Source: Dasypus novemcinctus (Eukaryota > Chordata > Mammalia > Cingulata > Dasypodidae). Taken from it: a stretch of DNA of 64,000 nucleotides. Position numbers and translations under genes: made by a program. This document shows positions 34,324 to 45,150 of the stretch, piece by piece. Location of the stretch: contig NC_080682.1 of assembly GCF_030445035.2 (NCBI RefSeq), positions 36,066,770 to 36,130,769 on the forward strand. Direction: 5' to 3'. The first letter of the stretch is position 1, and every line of letters begins with the position of its first letter. The notes beneath the pieces were generated by a model. It did not search any database. It had not been told where the DNA came from and worked only from the letters and a program-made list of their open reading frames with translations.

Positions 34324-35159
34324 TTAAATACTTAGTAGCATGCAATATTAGAAACCGTTTCCTAAAAGCAAGTTGGCAGGGGAGCTTGGTTGCTGTTAAT
34401 CTTTCCTGTTATAAAATTACCTTTTATTATTATTATCATCAATTCAGTTTTATATATATATATTTAAGAATCACCCTTTGGAATTAGCCATTTAATACCT
34501 TAATGTAAACTATTGAAGATAAATTTTATCTTTACAGAACACATTCCCCCACATAAAGTTATCACAATACCTTTTACACTTGCCGCATGCAAATCAAGAG
34601 TTTATGAAAAATTAGCCATCCTACTTTAGGACAAAATACGTCTTTTTGCAAAACTTATTACATTTCCGTTAGCATTTTTACAAACTTTTAACCTTTTTAA
34701 TATTCATATAAGTTTTACATTCTTTGTATTATCCTGTGAAGAAAAATAAGTTATTCATTTTAATCTAGGCAAGAACAACTTTTTATGAAGACGTACAGTT
34801 AATTTTGTTAATTAAGACTTACAATTTTTTTTTAATTATAGATATCTTATTAACATTTAAACTTATGTATTAATATAATAAACTTAAGTATTAATATAAG
34901 CGCTTATTTAATTTTTGGCCATTTGAATAGAGCTCTTTTAAAGATTTCTAGTAATTTATATTTACCATCCGGAGGTATCACAATATACGTTGACATTGAA
35001 CGAACACACAGACAAACACAGAACAATTACAACACATTAACAGAAATATATAATTTATTTACAGTTGACTCATAATTCTTACTTTCTTGGTATAGCTGCT
35101 TTTAAATCCTTTTTTATATAGCATATCATAGATTATACCCTTCAGATTTCTTCTGGACT
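34324..35159. other. AT-rich, non-coding middle of the retroviral element
   Basis: About 840 bp between the gag fragment and the small ORFs, in the place where pro, pol and most of env should be. It is strongly AT-rich, unlike the GC-rich LTRs and leader. It holds no sizeable frame and no reverse transcriptase, protease or integrase motif. It includes a TA run at 34,452-34,464. It may be captured host sequence or degenerate filler. It would be intronic in the inferred spliced RNA. Confidence 0.6.
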
Positions 35160-35411
35160 TCATGTTGCCTGCAATAAGCCAGGAGGGAATCTTTTACCTT
35201 CCTGCTCCACAGCAAAAGTGACCCTATCTATAAGGCGAGTATAGGTGTCCGGGTCCCAAAGCTGACACGTGGTAAGCCACGGATTAAAGGGGAGAAGAAG
35301 GTCCCAATATACTTGAAGCTCTTTGAAAGAGATCTTACACCGGTGAGTGTCTAGGAGACCGGCGAGGGCCCGAACTTGTGGGGCTTGCTTAGCAGATAGG
35401 ATGTTACCCAT
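35160..35411 (-). pseudogene. gag: gag fragment, matrix-like N-terminus
   Basis: 83 codons from the ATG at 35,411 to a TGA at 35,160. It starts with 'MGN', a glycine-2 myristoylation-type start. It continues with the Leu/Trp/Pro spacing typical of the N-terminal matrix domain of betaretroviruses (for example 'CKISFKELQVYWDLL' and 'FNPWL'). Matrix drives membrane targeting of Gag. A full Gag is several hundred residues with capsid and zinc-knuckle nucleocapsid. Here all of that is missing, so the product cannot build particles alone. The frame stays open upstream to 35,600, but the MGN start fits the family and follows the splice donor. Confidence 0.75.
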
Positions 35412-35447
35412 TGCTAATGGCCTTTTGGAGTCGATAAGAAAAGGGGC

Positions 35448-35457
35448 CCTTACCTTG
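35448..35457 (-). promoter_or_regulatory. Candidate major splice donor
   Basis: The minus strand reads CAAG|GTAAGG with the exon end at 35,454, close to the donor consensus and about 40 bases before the gag ATG. This is the expected place for a retroviral major donor. Its phase relative to the leader ORF matches the acceptor at 34,278. Confidence 0.55.
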
Positions 35458-35652
35458 AGAGCGCGGTGATGGGAGCCGAGGTGCGCGGTGAGACGAGGGG
35501 TCGGAGCCGATGGGACTCCGACGGTGGTCGCGGGCCAAGAGAAGGCCCCAACGAGGGGAGGGTGGGACGACGAGCAGTGGAGCAAGGCAAAGGGGAGCAA
35601 GCACAGAGGAGAGGAGGCAGAGGTGAAGGCAGGGGTGGAGGTGCTCAGGCAC
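35455..35652 (-). CDS. Leader open frame upstream of the splice donor
   Basis: A frame with ATG at 35,652 is open through the donor. It encodes a Leu-rich hydrophobic stretch (first ~30 residues, signal-peptide-like), then Pro/Arg/Ser-rich sequence. Without splicing it ends at 35,404. With the inferred splice it would continue in phase into frame a. This is speculative: GC-rich leaders often contain chance frames, and several other ATGs lie upstream. Confidence 0.3.
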
Positions 35653-36262
35653 GCGCTCCTGAGAGTTTTATTGGCGCCTCTTAATCATAGCGGGTCGGTA
35701 TAAGCCCCCGACATGGAAGGAGAAAGCCATCCAGCGATTCTCCCAGACCGCCGTGGATCATATGAGGTCACCAAGGTTCAGGAGCAGCAATGCAGAGTGA
35801 AAAGATAGGGGTGAGAAGAGAGGAGGGCGTAGGGCTGTGGTAGGGTTACTTCAGACGTGCAAGCGCGCACTCCCGAGAAATCCAAGGCTCCTCTTAATCA
35901 TAGCGGGTCGGTATAAGCCCCCGACATGGAAGGAGAAAGCCATCCAGCGATTCTCCCAGACTGCCGTGGATCGTATGAGGTAGCCAAGGCTCAGGTAGCA
36001 GCAATGTTGCACAAGAGAAGTCCCAAGGTGAGAAGAGAGGAGGGAGTAGGGCTGTGGTAGGATTACTTCAGACATGCAAGCGCGCGCTCCCGAGAAATCC
36101 AAGGCTCCTCTTAATCATAGCGGGTCGGTATAAGCCCCCGACATGGAAGGAGAAAGCCATCCAGCGATTCTCCCAGACCGCCGTGGATCATATGAGGTAG
36201 CCAAGGCTCAGGTAGCAGCAATGTTGCACGAGAGAAGTCCCAAGGTGAGAAGAGAGGAGGTG
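35648..36262. repeat. Triplicated ~215 bp tandem repeat in the retroviral leader
   Basis: Three direct copies sit between the primer binding site and gag. The landmark 'ttaatcatagcgggtcggta' starts at 35,681, 35,894 and 36,111, giving spacings of 213 and 217. Each copy holds a palindrome-rich 'ataagcccccgacatggaag' segment and a 'agaagagagga' purine run. The copies are very similar, so the triplication is recent or kept homogeneous. The region normally contains the dimerisation and packaging signals. Confidence 0.93.
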
Positions 36263-36305
36263 GGGTGCCGCCAGTTATGGAGTGAGGCTGTGGTGGAGTT
36301 GCCTT

Positions 36306-36323
36306 GCCCCACGTTGGGCGCCA
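36306..36323 (-). other. Primer binding site, tRNA-Lys1,2 type
   Basis: The minus strand reads TGGCGCCCAACGTGGGGC, 18 bases complementary to the 3' end of tRNA-Lys1,2, two bases after the end of the 5' LTR. This PBS type is used by several betaretroviruses and lentiviruses, and it supports the class II assignment. Confidence 0.93.
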
Positions 36324-36325
36324 GC

Positions 36326-37280
36326 TGCGGCGGCTTGCTCAGTCGGTAGAGGTGGGGTCTGGCTGTGGACGAGGGGTCAGTCCAGCTCTGGACGAGGGGT
36401 CAGTCCCGCTCTGGATGAGGGGTCGGTCCCACTTGGGACGAGGGGTCGGTCCGGCAGCAGACAAGGGATCGGTCTCACAGGGGTTGCGCGGTTCGGCTGA
36501 CGGGGTCGCCCGGCGAAGCCGGCGACGAAGGGGTCGCCCGGAGAAGCAGGCGACAAAGGGGTCGCCCAGAGAAGCAGGCGACGAACTGGGGACAAGGGAG
36601 GCCAGGCCCTTGTCGGGGGCTCTCAGGACTGGAGGGTGCACGGCAGAAGAACTACCGCGGAGACAAGGTAAACACGCAAGTCCACTTTATTGAGGGAGAG
36701 GCAACAGTTTTATAGGGGCTGGGGAAGGCTGATTGGTCGAAGCCACGCTCTGTTCTGATTGGTTGCCGGCGAAAGGTCAGTGGGCGGTACTGGAAGGGGG
36801 AGGGGTGGTGGTTAGGGATTGGCTGTCGCTGTTGCTGGGGGAAGGGGCAGGGTTTAGTGATTGGTTGCTGCTGTTGCTGGGGTGGAGGGCAGACTTGAGT
36901 TTCCCGCCCACACCTGGCTGTTGCTGCTGTCGGGGGAGGGGAAAAGGGCAGACTGGATTTTTCCGTCCACGCCTGGCTGTTGCTGCTGTCGGGGGAGGGG
37001 AAAAGGGCAGACTAGAATTTTCCGCCCTGCGCCTGTGCAGGGAGAAAGAAGAAGAAGGGTACTGCCCCACAGGCATCGTGTGGCGCCACCCGGGAGGAGG
37101 GGCGGCCGCGGAAGCATGGCTGCCGAGAAGGGGAGACCCGAGGGCACTCTACTCCCATGCCGAGCTTCCTTCAGGGGTGACGGTGAGTCCGACCAGCCAC
37201 CCTATTATGGGGGCAGCGGCTTGGCCTACCGCTCCCCTGCCAGGCCAGCAAACCACGCTTCAGCCCGAGGGGTGACCGCA
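36326..37280 (-). mobile_element. 5' LTR of betaretrovirus-like endogenous element
   Basis: 955 bp, same termini as the left LTR. It is longer because of an extra 'gaggggtcagtcc' unit (about 36,385-36,420) and an extra copy of the 'cacgcctggctgttgctgct' block (about 36,960-37,015). It carries the TATA box at 36,708-36,714 and AATAAA at 36,686-36,691, as in the partner LTR. On the plus strand it contains a 180-codon open frame (36,733-37,275). That is antisense to the LTR and appears open only because of the G-rich composition. Confidence 0.93.
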
Positions 37281-37286
37281 AAAATG
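37281..37286. repeat. Right 6 bp target-site duplication of the retroviral element
   Basis: The sequence 'aaaatg', identical to 32,568-32,573, closes the integration. Confidence 0.93.
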
Positions 37287-38089
37287 TATGTCCAATTTAC
37301 CCCTCAAGAAGATTTTGAAGAGAAGACAGCAACCATACATGTATGTGAATTTTATTGATTTGAATTTATTTATCTGTGACAGTCTGGAGCTGGGTGAATC
37401 TCAGAAAATCATGTCCTTTGGACTAATCCATTCCTTTGGGTGTGGGACACTTCTAATTGGATCACTTCGGTTGATAGCCTTTGATTGGATTGCATGACTC
37501 AGAATGTGTCTTGGTCCTCTTGCGGTCCTTTTTTTTTTTAATTTCTCAATTGATATTTTTATTTTATCATGAGTATACAGTATGTTAGGTTTGTTACATG
37601 TTCTAACAAATATCTGCCTGCTTATTAAGTCTTTGCCATTGTACTAGGCTTATTTAAAGGGTCAAGAGAAATAAAAAAATTGATCCCTCACCACAGAGAG
37701 GGTTTAATCCAAATGACCCGCCAAAATAAAAAATGCACTTAAAGCTTGTAAGGAGATTATATTCTTTAAAATAAAATCTCTTTGAAAGCATATCCCAGAT
37801 GTTCGTATATTCTCCTGGTCATTACTATAGCATTTATCTATTATCCCTTGCACTTTTAACAATAATTCTTTAATAGGATCTAATAGTTACTGTATTTAAT
37901 TTCTCCTTATTTTTCTTGAAAATATTTCAGTATAGTTGATTTCTATAAATCAAAATTCAAAGGAGGGCCACATTGCATACGCTTGATATGTCTCTTAAAA
38001 TTCTTATGGTTTGTAATAATTTTCCATCTGAAACATTTCTTACCCTTATTTTGGGACTTTGGAAATACTGTATATTAATCAATGACATA
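37287..38089. other. AT-rich intergenic DNA
   Basis: No gene or clear repeat. This is the right flank of the retroviral insertion, with a T-run near 37,529-37,540. Confidence 0.55.
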
Positions 38090-38560
38090 ACATTAAAGAG
38101 AAAAAAATGAAAATTTAAAATGAGGCAACACAATTCATTATTTGCTGATACGCCTATTTACTTAGGAAAACATAAAACAATCAATTGACAAATTTTAGCA
38201 TTCATTAGAAATTTAGTAAAAAATCATAATAATACTTTAAAATAGAATTGCAATAAATAATTGGAAAATAAAATCAGTCAACTTCACAATAGTAATTAAA
38301 CTACAAAAAACATAACAAAATGTGTAAAGTATTTCTGATGAATACTAAATATCACAAGACAAATAGGAATAACTGAATAAAGTGAGATAAAAATTTATGA
38401 TATGAAGCTTCAATATTTTAGCTTTTAATTTTTTCCTAAATTAAATGATTAATTGAGTGGCAGGGTTGGGGTGGGAGGTTGGGGGTGTATATGGAGACCT
38501 CATTTTTTTAATGTAACATTTAAAAGAAAAAAAAGGAAAAAAAAATCTCGAGAAGATATT
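38090..38560 (+). mobile_element. L1 fragments: ORF2 remnant and 3' tail
   Basis: 38,090-38,400 follows, in strongly decayed form, the L1 ORF2 order after the reverse transcriptase core. 38,455-38,550 is an L1 3' end: G-rich 'gggttggggtgggaggttgg', then 'tatggagacctcattttttt', 'aatgtaacattt' and an A-rich tail. The tail matches the older xenarthran L1 3' ends. Confidence 0.65.
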
Positions 38561-38744
38561 TTTATGGAAACCAATACATTTATTATACATTCCACATTAC
38601 TTTGGTTGTTTTAAAGATGATGACTGTTTTTTAACATTTATAAAGATTATCAGAGTTTTTAAAATGTTTCAGTTTATTTAAACATTACTGATTATGTCTA
38701 TTGTGTTAGAGACTTGTAAACTATGGACATATTAATGAGAATAG

Positions 38745-38940
38745 TGACTAATAAGTATTGAGCACTTATCATATCCTAGGTACTTTTCTAAACATTTTAT
38801 AAATATTAATCTATTTGATACTCATCATAAACCTATAGGTTCACTACTTCTACCCATTTTATTAATGAACCAAATGAGGCACACAGATAAAATATTTTCA
38901 AAATCACATTATTTATAGTTTCCTAAATCCAATTCCAAAT
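38745..38940 (-). repeat. MIR SINE relic
   Basis: Reverse MIR order: 'attgagcacttatcatatcc', 'ctcatcataaacctatagg', 'acccattttattaatgaacc' and 'atgaggcacacagataaaa'. Well ordered although diverged. Confidence 0.7.
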
Positions 38941-39479
38941 ACACACATTTCTGACTCTGGACTTTTAAGTTCCTCTATACCAAAATCCCCTGGGATACGA
39001 AACGTAAAGTCAAAGGCAGAGGCACATGAATTACTTAATTTCAATAAAATTCATACCTGTAGTGATGAAGGAATTTACAGTACTAAGGGAATACAGATGT
39101 AATGCACTTGACCCAGCATTTGGGTAAGCAGAAAGCTTCCAAGAAAAGATAACACCTAAGTTCACTCTGAAAACAGGAAGATGTTTCCAAGTTCACCAAA
39201 GTGTAAGACATTTGAGAAAGTGTGACCAGCATTAACAAAAATACAGAATGTGAAGTAGGATGTGTGCATACTATTGAAGATTAAGTTAATTAAAATACAC
39301 AAAATGGAAAAAAAATACTTCTCATGTACTGAGCAATTGGGGTTAATAGACTGCATTAAAGACCCACTTAAAGGTCTCTTTGTAAATAAGATTGAACTTA
39401 AATGGCACAATAGAGAAATAAAATAAAATAAATATGAACTTAGGCATTTATGGAAAAATTAGGGACAGAAAATTTTAAA
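38941..39479. other. Intergenic DNA, nothing firmly assigned
   Basis: Possible continuation of an old SINE/LINE relic ('gcattaacaaaaatacagaa'-type text near 39,228), but no confident match. No gene. Confidence 0.45.
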
Positions 39480-40943
39480 GAATTATAGAGACTAAATAGC
39501 AAAATTAGAAAAGAAAGTCCTGCTTTAAAATTAATTACTTTACATGTAAATGGAATTAAACTCTACGGTCAAAATGCAGAGATGGTAAGAATGAATAAAA
39601 AGTGTGAGTCAAATATATTCTGTTTACAAGAGATTCACCTTAAATTAAAAGACAAAAGTTGAATGTGAAAAAATATGTCATAAAAATAGTAAGTAAAAGA
39701 GAGATATGGTAGCAATACTAATATCAGATAAAAGAGACTTTAAGTCAAAAACTTTTATGAGGGACAAAGACAGTCACTATGTATGGATAAAGGTGTCAAT
39801 TCCACAAGAAGACATTAGAATTATAAAAATATAGGCGCCTGACAGCAAAACCTCAAAAGAAATAAAGTAATTATTGACAAGTTTGAAGACAAAGAGACAT
39901 TCTACATTAATAGTAGTAGACTTCCATTCACAATTTTAAAATAGAACATCTAGACAAAAGATCAATAGGAAATAGAAAACTTTAATTATAATATTAACTA
40001 AGTAGACCTAATAGACTTGAAGAAAACATTTCAACAGCAGCAGACTACATATTCCTCCAGTGAACATGAACCATTCTCTATGATAGATCATCTTTTAAGT
40101 CACAAAACAAGTCTCCATAATTATTAATATATTGAAATCATTTAAAAAAATCTTCTTTGGTCACAATGGAATGAAACTAAAACTGAAAAAAGAGGGAGAA
40201 CTGGAAAATTTGCAAAAATGAGGAAATCGAACAACACACTATGAAATAGCCAAAAAAGGAATCACAAAGGAAAGTAAGAAGTATTTGAGGCAAGAGAAAA
40301 TAAAAATATAACATACAAAAACTTATGGGATGCATCAAAGGCAGTGATTGGAGAGAAATTTATAACTCTAAATGATTACATTCAAAAAGAAGAAAATTCT
40401 CTAATCAACATCAGGATTATCTACTAAAAGGAGAACAAATTAAACCCTTAGCAAACAGAGGGGAGGAAATAACAGAGATTAGAGACAAATAAGTAGAAGA
40501 GAAAAAAATACAATTGAAATAATCAATGAAACAAAGTTGGTTTTTTGAAAGCATTAATAAAATTGGAAAAAATTTGCCTACTTGATGAAAACAAGAAGAC
40601 AGAGGATGCAAATAACTAAGTTCAGAAATCAGGAGAGACATTATTGCTAACCTTAGAGAAATAAACAAATAAATAGACTGTAAAGCAGGCGTTCTTAACA
40701 AGGTATCAACGAGCTTGAATTTAAATTAAAAAATATTCTTGTGGGAATGTGTTGATGTGAGTATAATATATTTATTAAATAATACACAGTACAGTGTGGA
40801 CTTAGTAAGGCCAATATTACTCTCATGCAAAATTCAGATAAAAATACCGTAAGAAAAGAAAATTTTAGACCAATATCCTTTGTGAATATAGATGCAAAAA
40901 AACTCAACAAAATACCAGCAAACCAATAAAACAGCATTAAAAT
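39480..40943 (+). mobile_element. Old L1, ORF2 endonuclease-to-RT part (left half)
   Basis: Plus-strand L1 ORF2 text in canonical order: 'ctgtttacaagagattcacc', 'gagatatggtagcaatacta', 'taatagtagtagacttcca', 'cacaatggaatgaaactaaa', 'acttatgggatgcatcaaag', 'agaccaatatcctttgtgaa', 'caacaaaataccagcaaacc'. It has many frameshifts and stops and a deletion near 40,690. It continues at 42,540 after a 1.6 kb insertion. Confidence 0.85.
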
Positions 40944-42535
40944 TTTTTAAAACTCACTTTATTTCCACATAACAGATGTAAAACAACTGTCAAACACTTT
41001 AACAATATAATTAATGCAGTTATGAAGTTAATTGCATATTACTCAATGCCCCAAAATTTCAGTCAGCTCAATGTTTCAAACATTTCCAGACGTTTTTCAA
41101 AACAACCTTTGATTTTAAAAAAAATAAGTATGGAAGTCAATATACATTGAGCACATTGAACAACATTTGTTTGTATTAAAGATTTTCAACAGTATTAATT
41201 TATACCTGGCAAGTTGGAGAGTGATGATTTGAAATTATACACTGAAATACAGACACAGGTTTTGTCCGAATTTCCTACAGTGAGAAGTCAGGGTCGTGAA
41301 AAGGGAAGAAAAAGCCAGTCCAGGTTGTGGAATTTCTCATTTTGTAACAGAAGTATAAGTTTAAATCTAGTACACTGTCATGTCATTAATCTTCATGTTC
41401 CAAATGGTCCCTTGCTGAGGCTTGATATGGGCACAAATGGTGGGGAAGATGAAGCCACAGAAGAGTTTTGAGCAAAAAATTCCAAAGATGCTCAGAGGGT
41501 AGAAAGGAGCAAGCTACAGTTTCCCATTGTTCTCCCATTATTTCAGGGTGAAGTTGTGAATAAGTTCAGATAAAACATTGAAATACTTGCTTAGATTTTT
41601 AATTAGTTGTTCTATGAGAACCCTCATACATAGCAAGTTTGAAACTTTCATTATAAAAAAGAATCTAACAAATAAATTAATGAAAAGAGACAATTAATGT
41701 AGAGCAGCCAGAAAGTAATGGTTTATCATATCTGGAGAAGTTTCATAATTCAAACATAGCCAAACTGTACTTTTTACAGTCACATTCTATTTGTAAAGAG
41801 TTTAAAGCCACTGGTTTTTTTTGCATCTTAGGACAAAAACAGAATCAAGGCAATGAAATCAGGGCAAATTCTATACTGCTAAAGTATTTACCCTTGTTTA
41901 GTCTCTCCTCTTTGACAAGCAAGCTATTATAACAATATTTGTGGGCAAAAAAAAAAATGTGGGGAGAAAAGAAAGAAAATTTTTAAATGGTGCAACTCAT
42001 TAGTTTTCCAACAACATTTAAAGTTTTTTCTTTATACAATGAACAACTCTGTTAGCCCAAAACCTTGGTTATGGTATGCATAATTACCGACTTTGGCTTT
42101 AAGTTACAACAGGTAAACATTAACAAAGTCACAAGAGAACAGAAATAAATAGAGTTTACATGATGGGATTACAAAAATTATTACTTATTTATAATTATCA
42201 AACCATCATGATTCACTAATAAAAAGACAGCTTCTGAAAGCAGAATGTCAAATTCCAGTTTTAAGTATAATTTTTCTTGTTTTATGTCTTTTTTTATTTT
42301 TTGGTAGAGAAAATTCTTCAGCAAATTAATATGGAATATAGTGCTAATAGTTGGGTTTTTTTTTCCTGTAAGAACCTAGAAAGTGTTTTTGTTTTGTTTT
42401 GTTTTGTTTTTGTTTTTTACTGGGAAAATGGTTTTCTTGAGAACCATGCTCTTTGATTAAGGACAGGAATAGTAAAACAAAAGAACATGACTCTAATGCT
42501 GCTTCTTTTTCTCAGATGTAGAAAGCATCTTTAAA
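40944..42535 (-). pseudogene. Probable processed retrocopy (3'UTR) inserted in an L1
   Basis: An insertion of about 1.6 kb interrupts the L1 at its 'caacagcattaaaa' sequence. Similar text, 'ccaacaacattttaaaa', occurs on the right (about 42,540-42,556), which could be a diverged target duplication. On the minus strand the block ends in 'gtggaaataaagtgagtttt' followed by an A-run: a polyadenylation signal at the normal distance from a poly(A) tail, as in a reverse-transcribed mRNA. No long coding frame is visible, so only 3'UTR may have been copied. A (TTTTG)n tract lies at 42,389-42,413. I do not recognise the parent gene. An unrecognised LINE or LTR is the alternative. Confidence 0.5.
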
Positions 42536-43270
42536 ATCATCCAACAACATTTTAAAAGAGTTAAACACCATGATCAAGTGGGAATTAACTCATATATGAA
42601 AGGGTGGTTTAACATAAGAAAATCAATTAATGTAATATATCACCTTAATAAAATGAAGGGAAAAAGGCACATGATCATCATTATTGACACAGAAAACCTG
42701 TTTGACAAAATCCAGCACCCCATCTTGATAAGAACACATAAAAAACTAGGAATATAAGTAAACTTCCAACATATCATAAAGAACACATATGAAAAAGCCA
42801 CAGCTCACATCATGCTCCATGGTGAAGACTGAAAGCTTTCTCTCTAAGGTCAGGAATAAGAGAAGAATGTCCACTGTCACTACTGTTATTGAACATTGTA
42901 TTGGAAGCTCTAGCCAGAGCAGTTAGATAAAAGTAATAATTATAAACACATCCAAATAGAAAGGAATAAGAAAAGCATTCACTATTTACAGATTATATGA
43001 TCCTATATGTAGAAAACGCTAAGAAGTCCACCAAAAAGCTATTAGAGCTAATAAATAGATTCAGCAAGTTGGCAAGTTGGGTTCTTAGATCAGCACACAA
43101 AAATCAGTAGTGTTTCCATATCCTAGTGATGAACAATCTGAAAAGGAAATGAATTAAAAAAATTCCATTAACAAAAGCAATGAAAAGAATCAAATATATA
43201 TGAAAAATATAACCAAAGATGTAGAAGAATTCTCTAGAGAAAACAATATATTACTGAAAGGAATTAAAGA
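42536..43270 (+). mobile_element. Old L1, ORF2 reverse transcriptase part (right half)
   Basis: Resumes the L1 begun at 39,480: 'ttaaacaccatgatcaagtg', 'gacaaaatccagcacccca', 'aagagaagaatgtccactgt', 'attggaagctctagccagag', 'ttacagattatatgatccta', 'agcacacaaaaatcagtagt'. The catalytic region normally encoding YADD is present only as 'cagattatatgat', altered and in a broken frame. It ends at the edge of duplicated block A. Confidence 0.85.
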
Positions 43271-43289
43271 CCAGCTGAAATTGCTGATG

Positions 43290-45150
43290 TCAGTCCAATT
43301 CTTTAAACACTGACAATATAGCTCTAGTGCTGCAGTCTTACCCTCTCCCTCTAACTCAAGGTATAGTGGGGAGTGGAGAGACACACTTGTAGCATTCTAT
43401 AGACATTGGTTATCCTTTTGGGTCCCAAATATTCCTTTAGGTACATGGCTGTGTGGTTGTTTGAAGTGTTAGGTACTATACTTCCTTAAACACCACACAA
43501 CCATATTTTTTGTTGACAATCTTATGTTGATTTTCTCGAGGATACCGTGGGTCACTTTTGTGCAAAAAGTTTCAGCAATGAATGCAGACCTGAACAAACT
43601 AAAAATGGCTTTCTTCACCATATAAATCACAATGGATTTTATAAAAGATGCCTGGTATGTTTTTCGAGGTCCCTAGGGTCTTTTTAATTTAGAGACTGAT
43701 TTTCAAGCCTTCTTTTTCTTTGTTTACTATGTTTCTAAGGTAGTACCCCTTCTGCTCTTTTCCCATTACCCTTTCAAAAGGTCAGTCTTTGCTCCTCATC
43801 ACCCAAGCTCCTTTATTAGATCTCATCATTGTAATTCACTTTGAAATTTTCCATATTTAGAAATAAGGCTTAATTTTAAAACTTTTTCCCCAAATGTATC
43901 TTTTATGTGTGCAAAGAAATAATTCTAAAGTTAGAGTAATGTATCACCACGTTTTAAATGAAATAATATAATCCTGAAATCCACTGTTGGTATAAATATT
44001 TATAATTTAACTTTTCTCATGTAACAACATGCTAAAATAGAAATTGACTAAATGCAGTAGATATGAAATGAAAAAAGTATAGTCCAAGAAAATTCATTAA
44101 GATTTCAGAATTTTATTCAGAAACAGATAAAGAATACTATATCATTATACCTCTACTATATTCAGTTTGAGCACCAGGAAACAAAAATTAAAGCTCTGTT
44201 TTGATAATGTCTTTCTTATAGAAGTACTCATATTATTTATGAGATTAAAGTCAAATGTTTTAAAAACAGAAATATAAGATGTAAAATCAGGGAAATTGTG
44301 AGTGCTCATTTGTGGGGATATGAAGCAGAAATATCACTTGTGCATATGGTACTGACAGTTCTGTCAAATGCCCACTTTAAGAGTTAAATGCTTATTTCAT
44401 CACCAATTTTCTATACAGTATTTGAATTACTGGAAAGTCTTTGGAGAAACATGATAAAATTTTGACTTCAGTCGACTAAAATTCTTCATTTGCATATGAA
44501 GTTCATCTTGTTCAATCACACTTATAACAGTACTTTCTGGTACCAATGTGATTGGAATAATAATTCAAGTCCTAATATATCATGTCATTACTTGACTATG
44601 TGTTTATAAATTAGCATGTATATGCATGCAATATATGTAGATTAGATTAATTTCAACATCAAAATGTAAATTTTAAAACAGTCCCATACAAAACTAAAAA
44701 AGTCAAAGTTTGAGAAACAGTAGAGCTGAATTTTCAATTCTTTGGTAATTCAAAAAAAAATCAAAATTTTTAGTTAGAGTTAGTATTTGGAAAAAAAAGC
44801 ACATTTATATCATCATTTCCTATGCCCAAATCAAACACGACAGAAGAGGAAGCTAAGATTCTCTAAGTACATGATATAGAAGTATTTTGAAACTTCATTT
44901 CTTCCTGCAAATATGATCATAAATAAGTGAGTCTGTAAATATAAGAAAGTTAAAGCTCCTACTCTCCATGTGGAAAAAAAAATACTACTTATCTTTAACA
45001 TTTTTTTCAGCAATTATTGTTCTCTAGTCTCCCTTCTGCTTATTCCAGCTGCCAAATATACTCACTGTTTCCTCCTTCTCCATTGTAAAGAACAATGTGC
45101 TAGTCTAAGGAGGACAGCTGAATGGAAGGTACTATGTAAGGCATCCAAAC
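43290..45150 (+). repeat. Duplicated non-coding block, copy A
   Basis: This roughly 1.9 kb block is matched in the same orientation by 61,060-63,620. Shared text includes 'aatgcagac' plus an 'atataaatcacaa...ggattttataaaag' region (43,580-43,650 with 61,340-61,420), 'cttttatgtgtgcaaa' (43,900 with 62,559), 'gtttgagaaacagtagagct...gaattttcaattctt' (44,708 with 63,225) and 'cagctgccaaatat' (45,047 with 63,561). No protein frame. It may be a segmental duplication or an unclassified long repeat. Copy A retains the empty site of an L1 found in copy B. Confidence 0.75.

Noticed and set aside
35466-35703. Plus-strand Arg/Gly-rich frames in the retroviral leader
   Set aside because: Antisense to the leader and caused by purine-rich repeats. 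No features of a real protein.
35648-36262. Regular repeats considered as a CRISPR-like array
   Set aside because: Units are ~215 bp with no unique spacers, in an endogenous retrovirus of a mammalian genome.
36733-37275. 180-codon plus-strand open frame, with a related 190-codon frame at 32,958-33,530
   Set aside because: Both are antisense to the LTRs. The G-rich, stop-poor composition leaves several frames open at once, and the peptide is low-complexity Gly/Arg/Trp. The frame is not kept to the same end in both LTRs.
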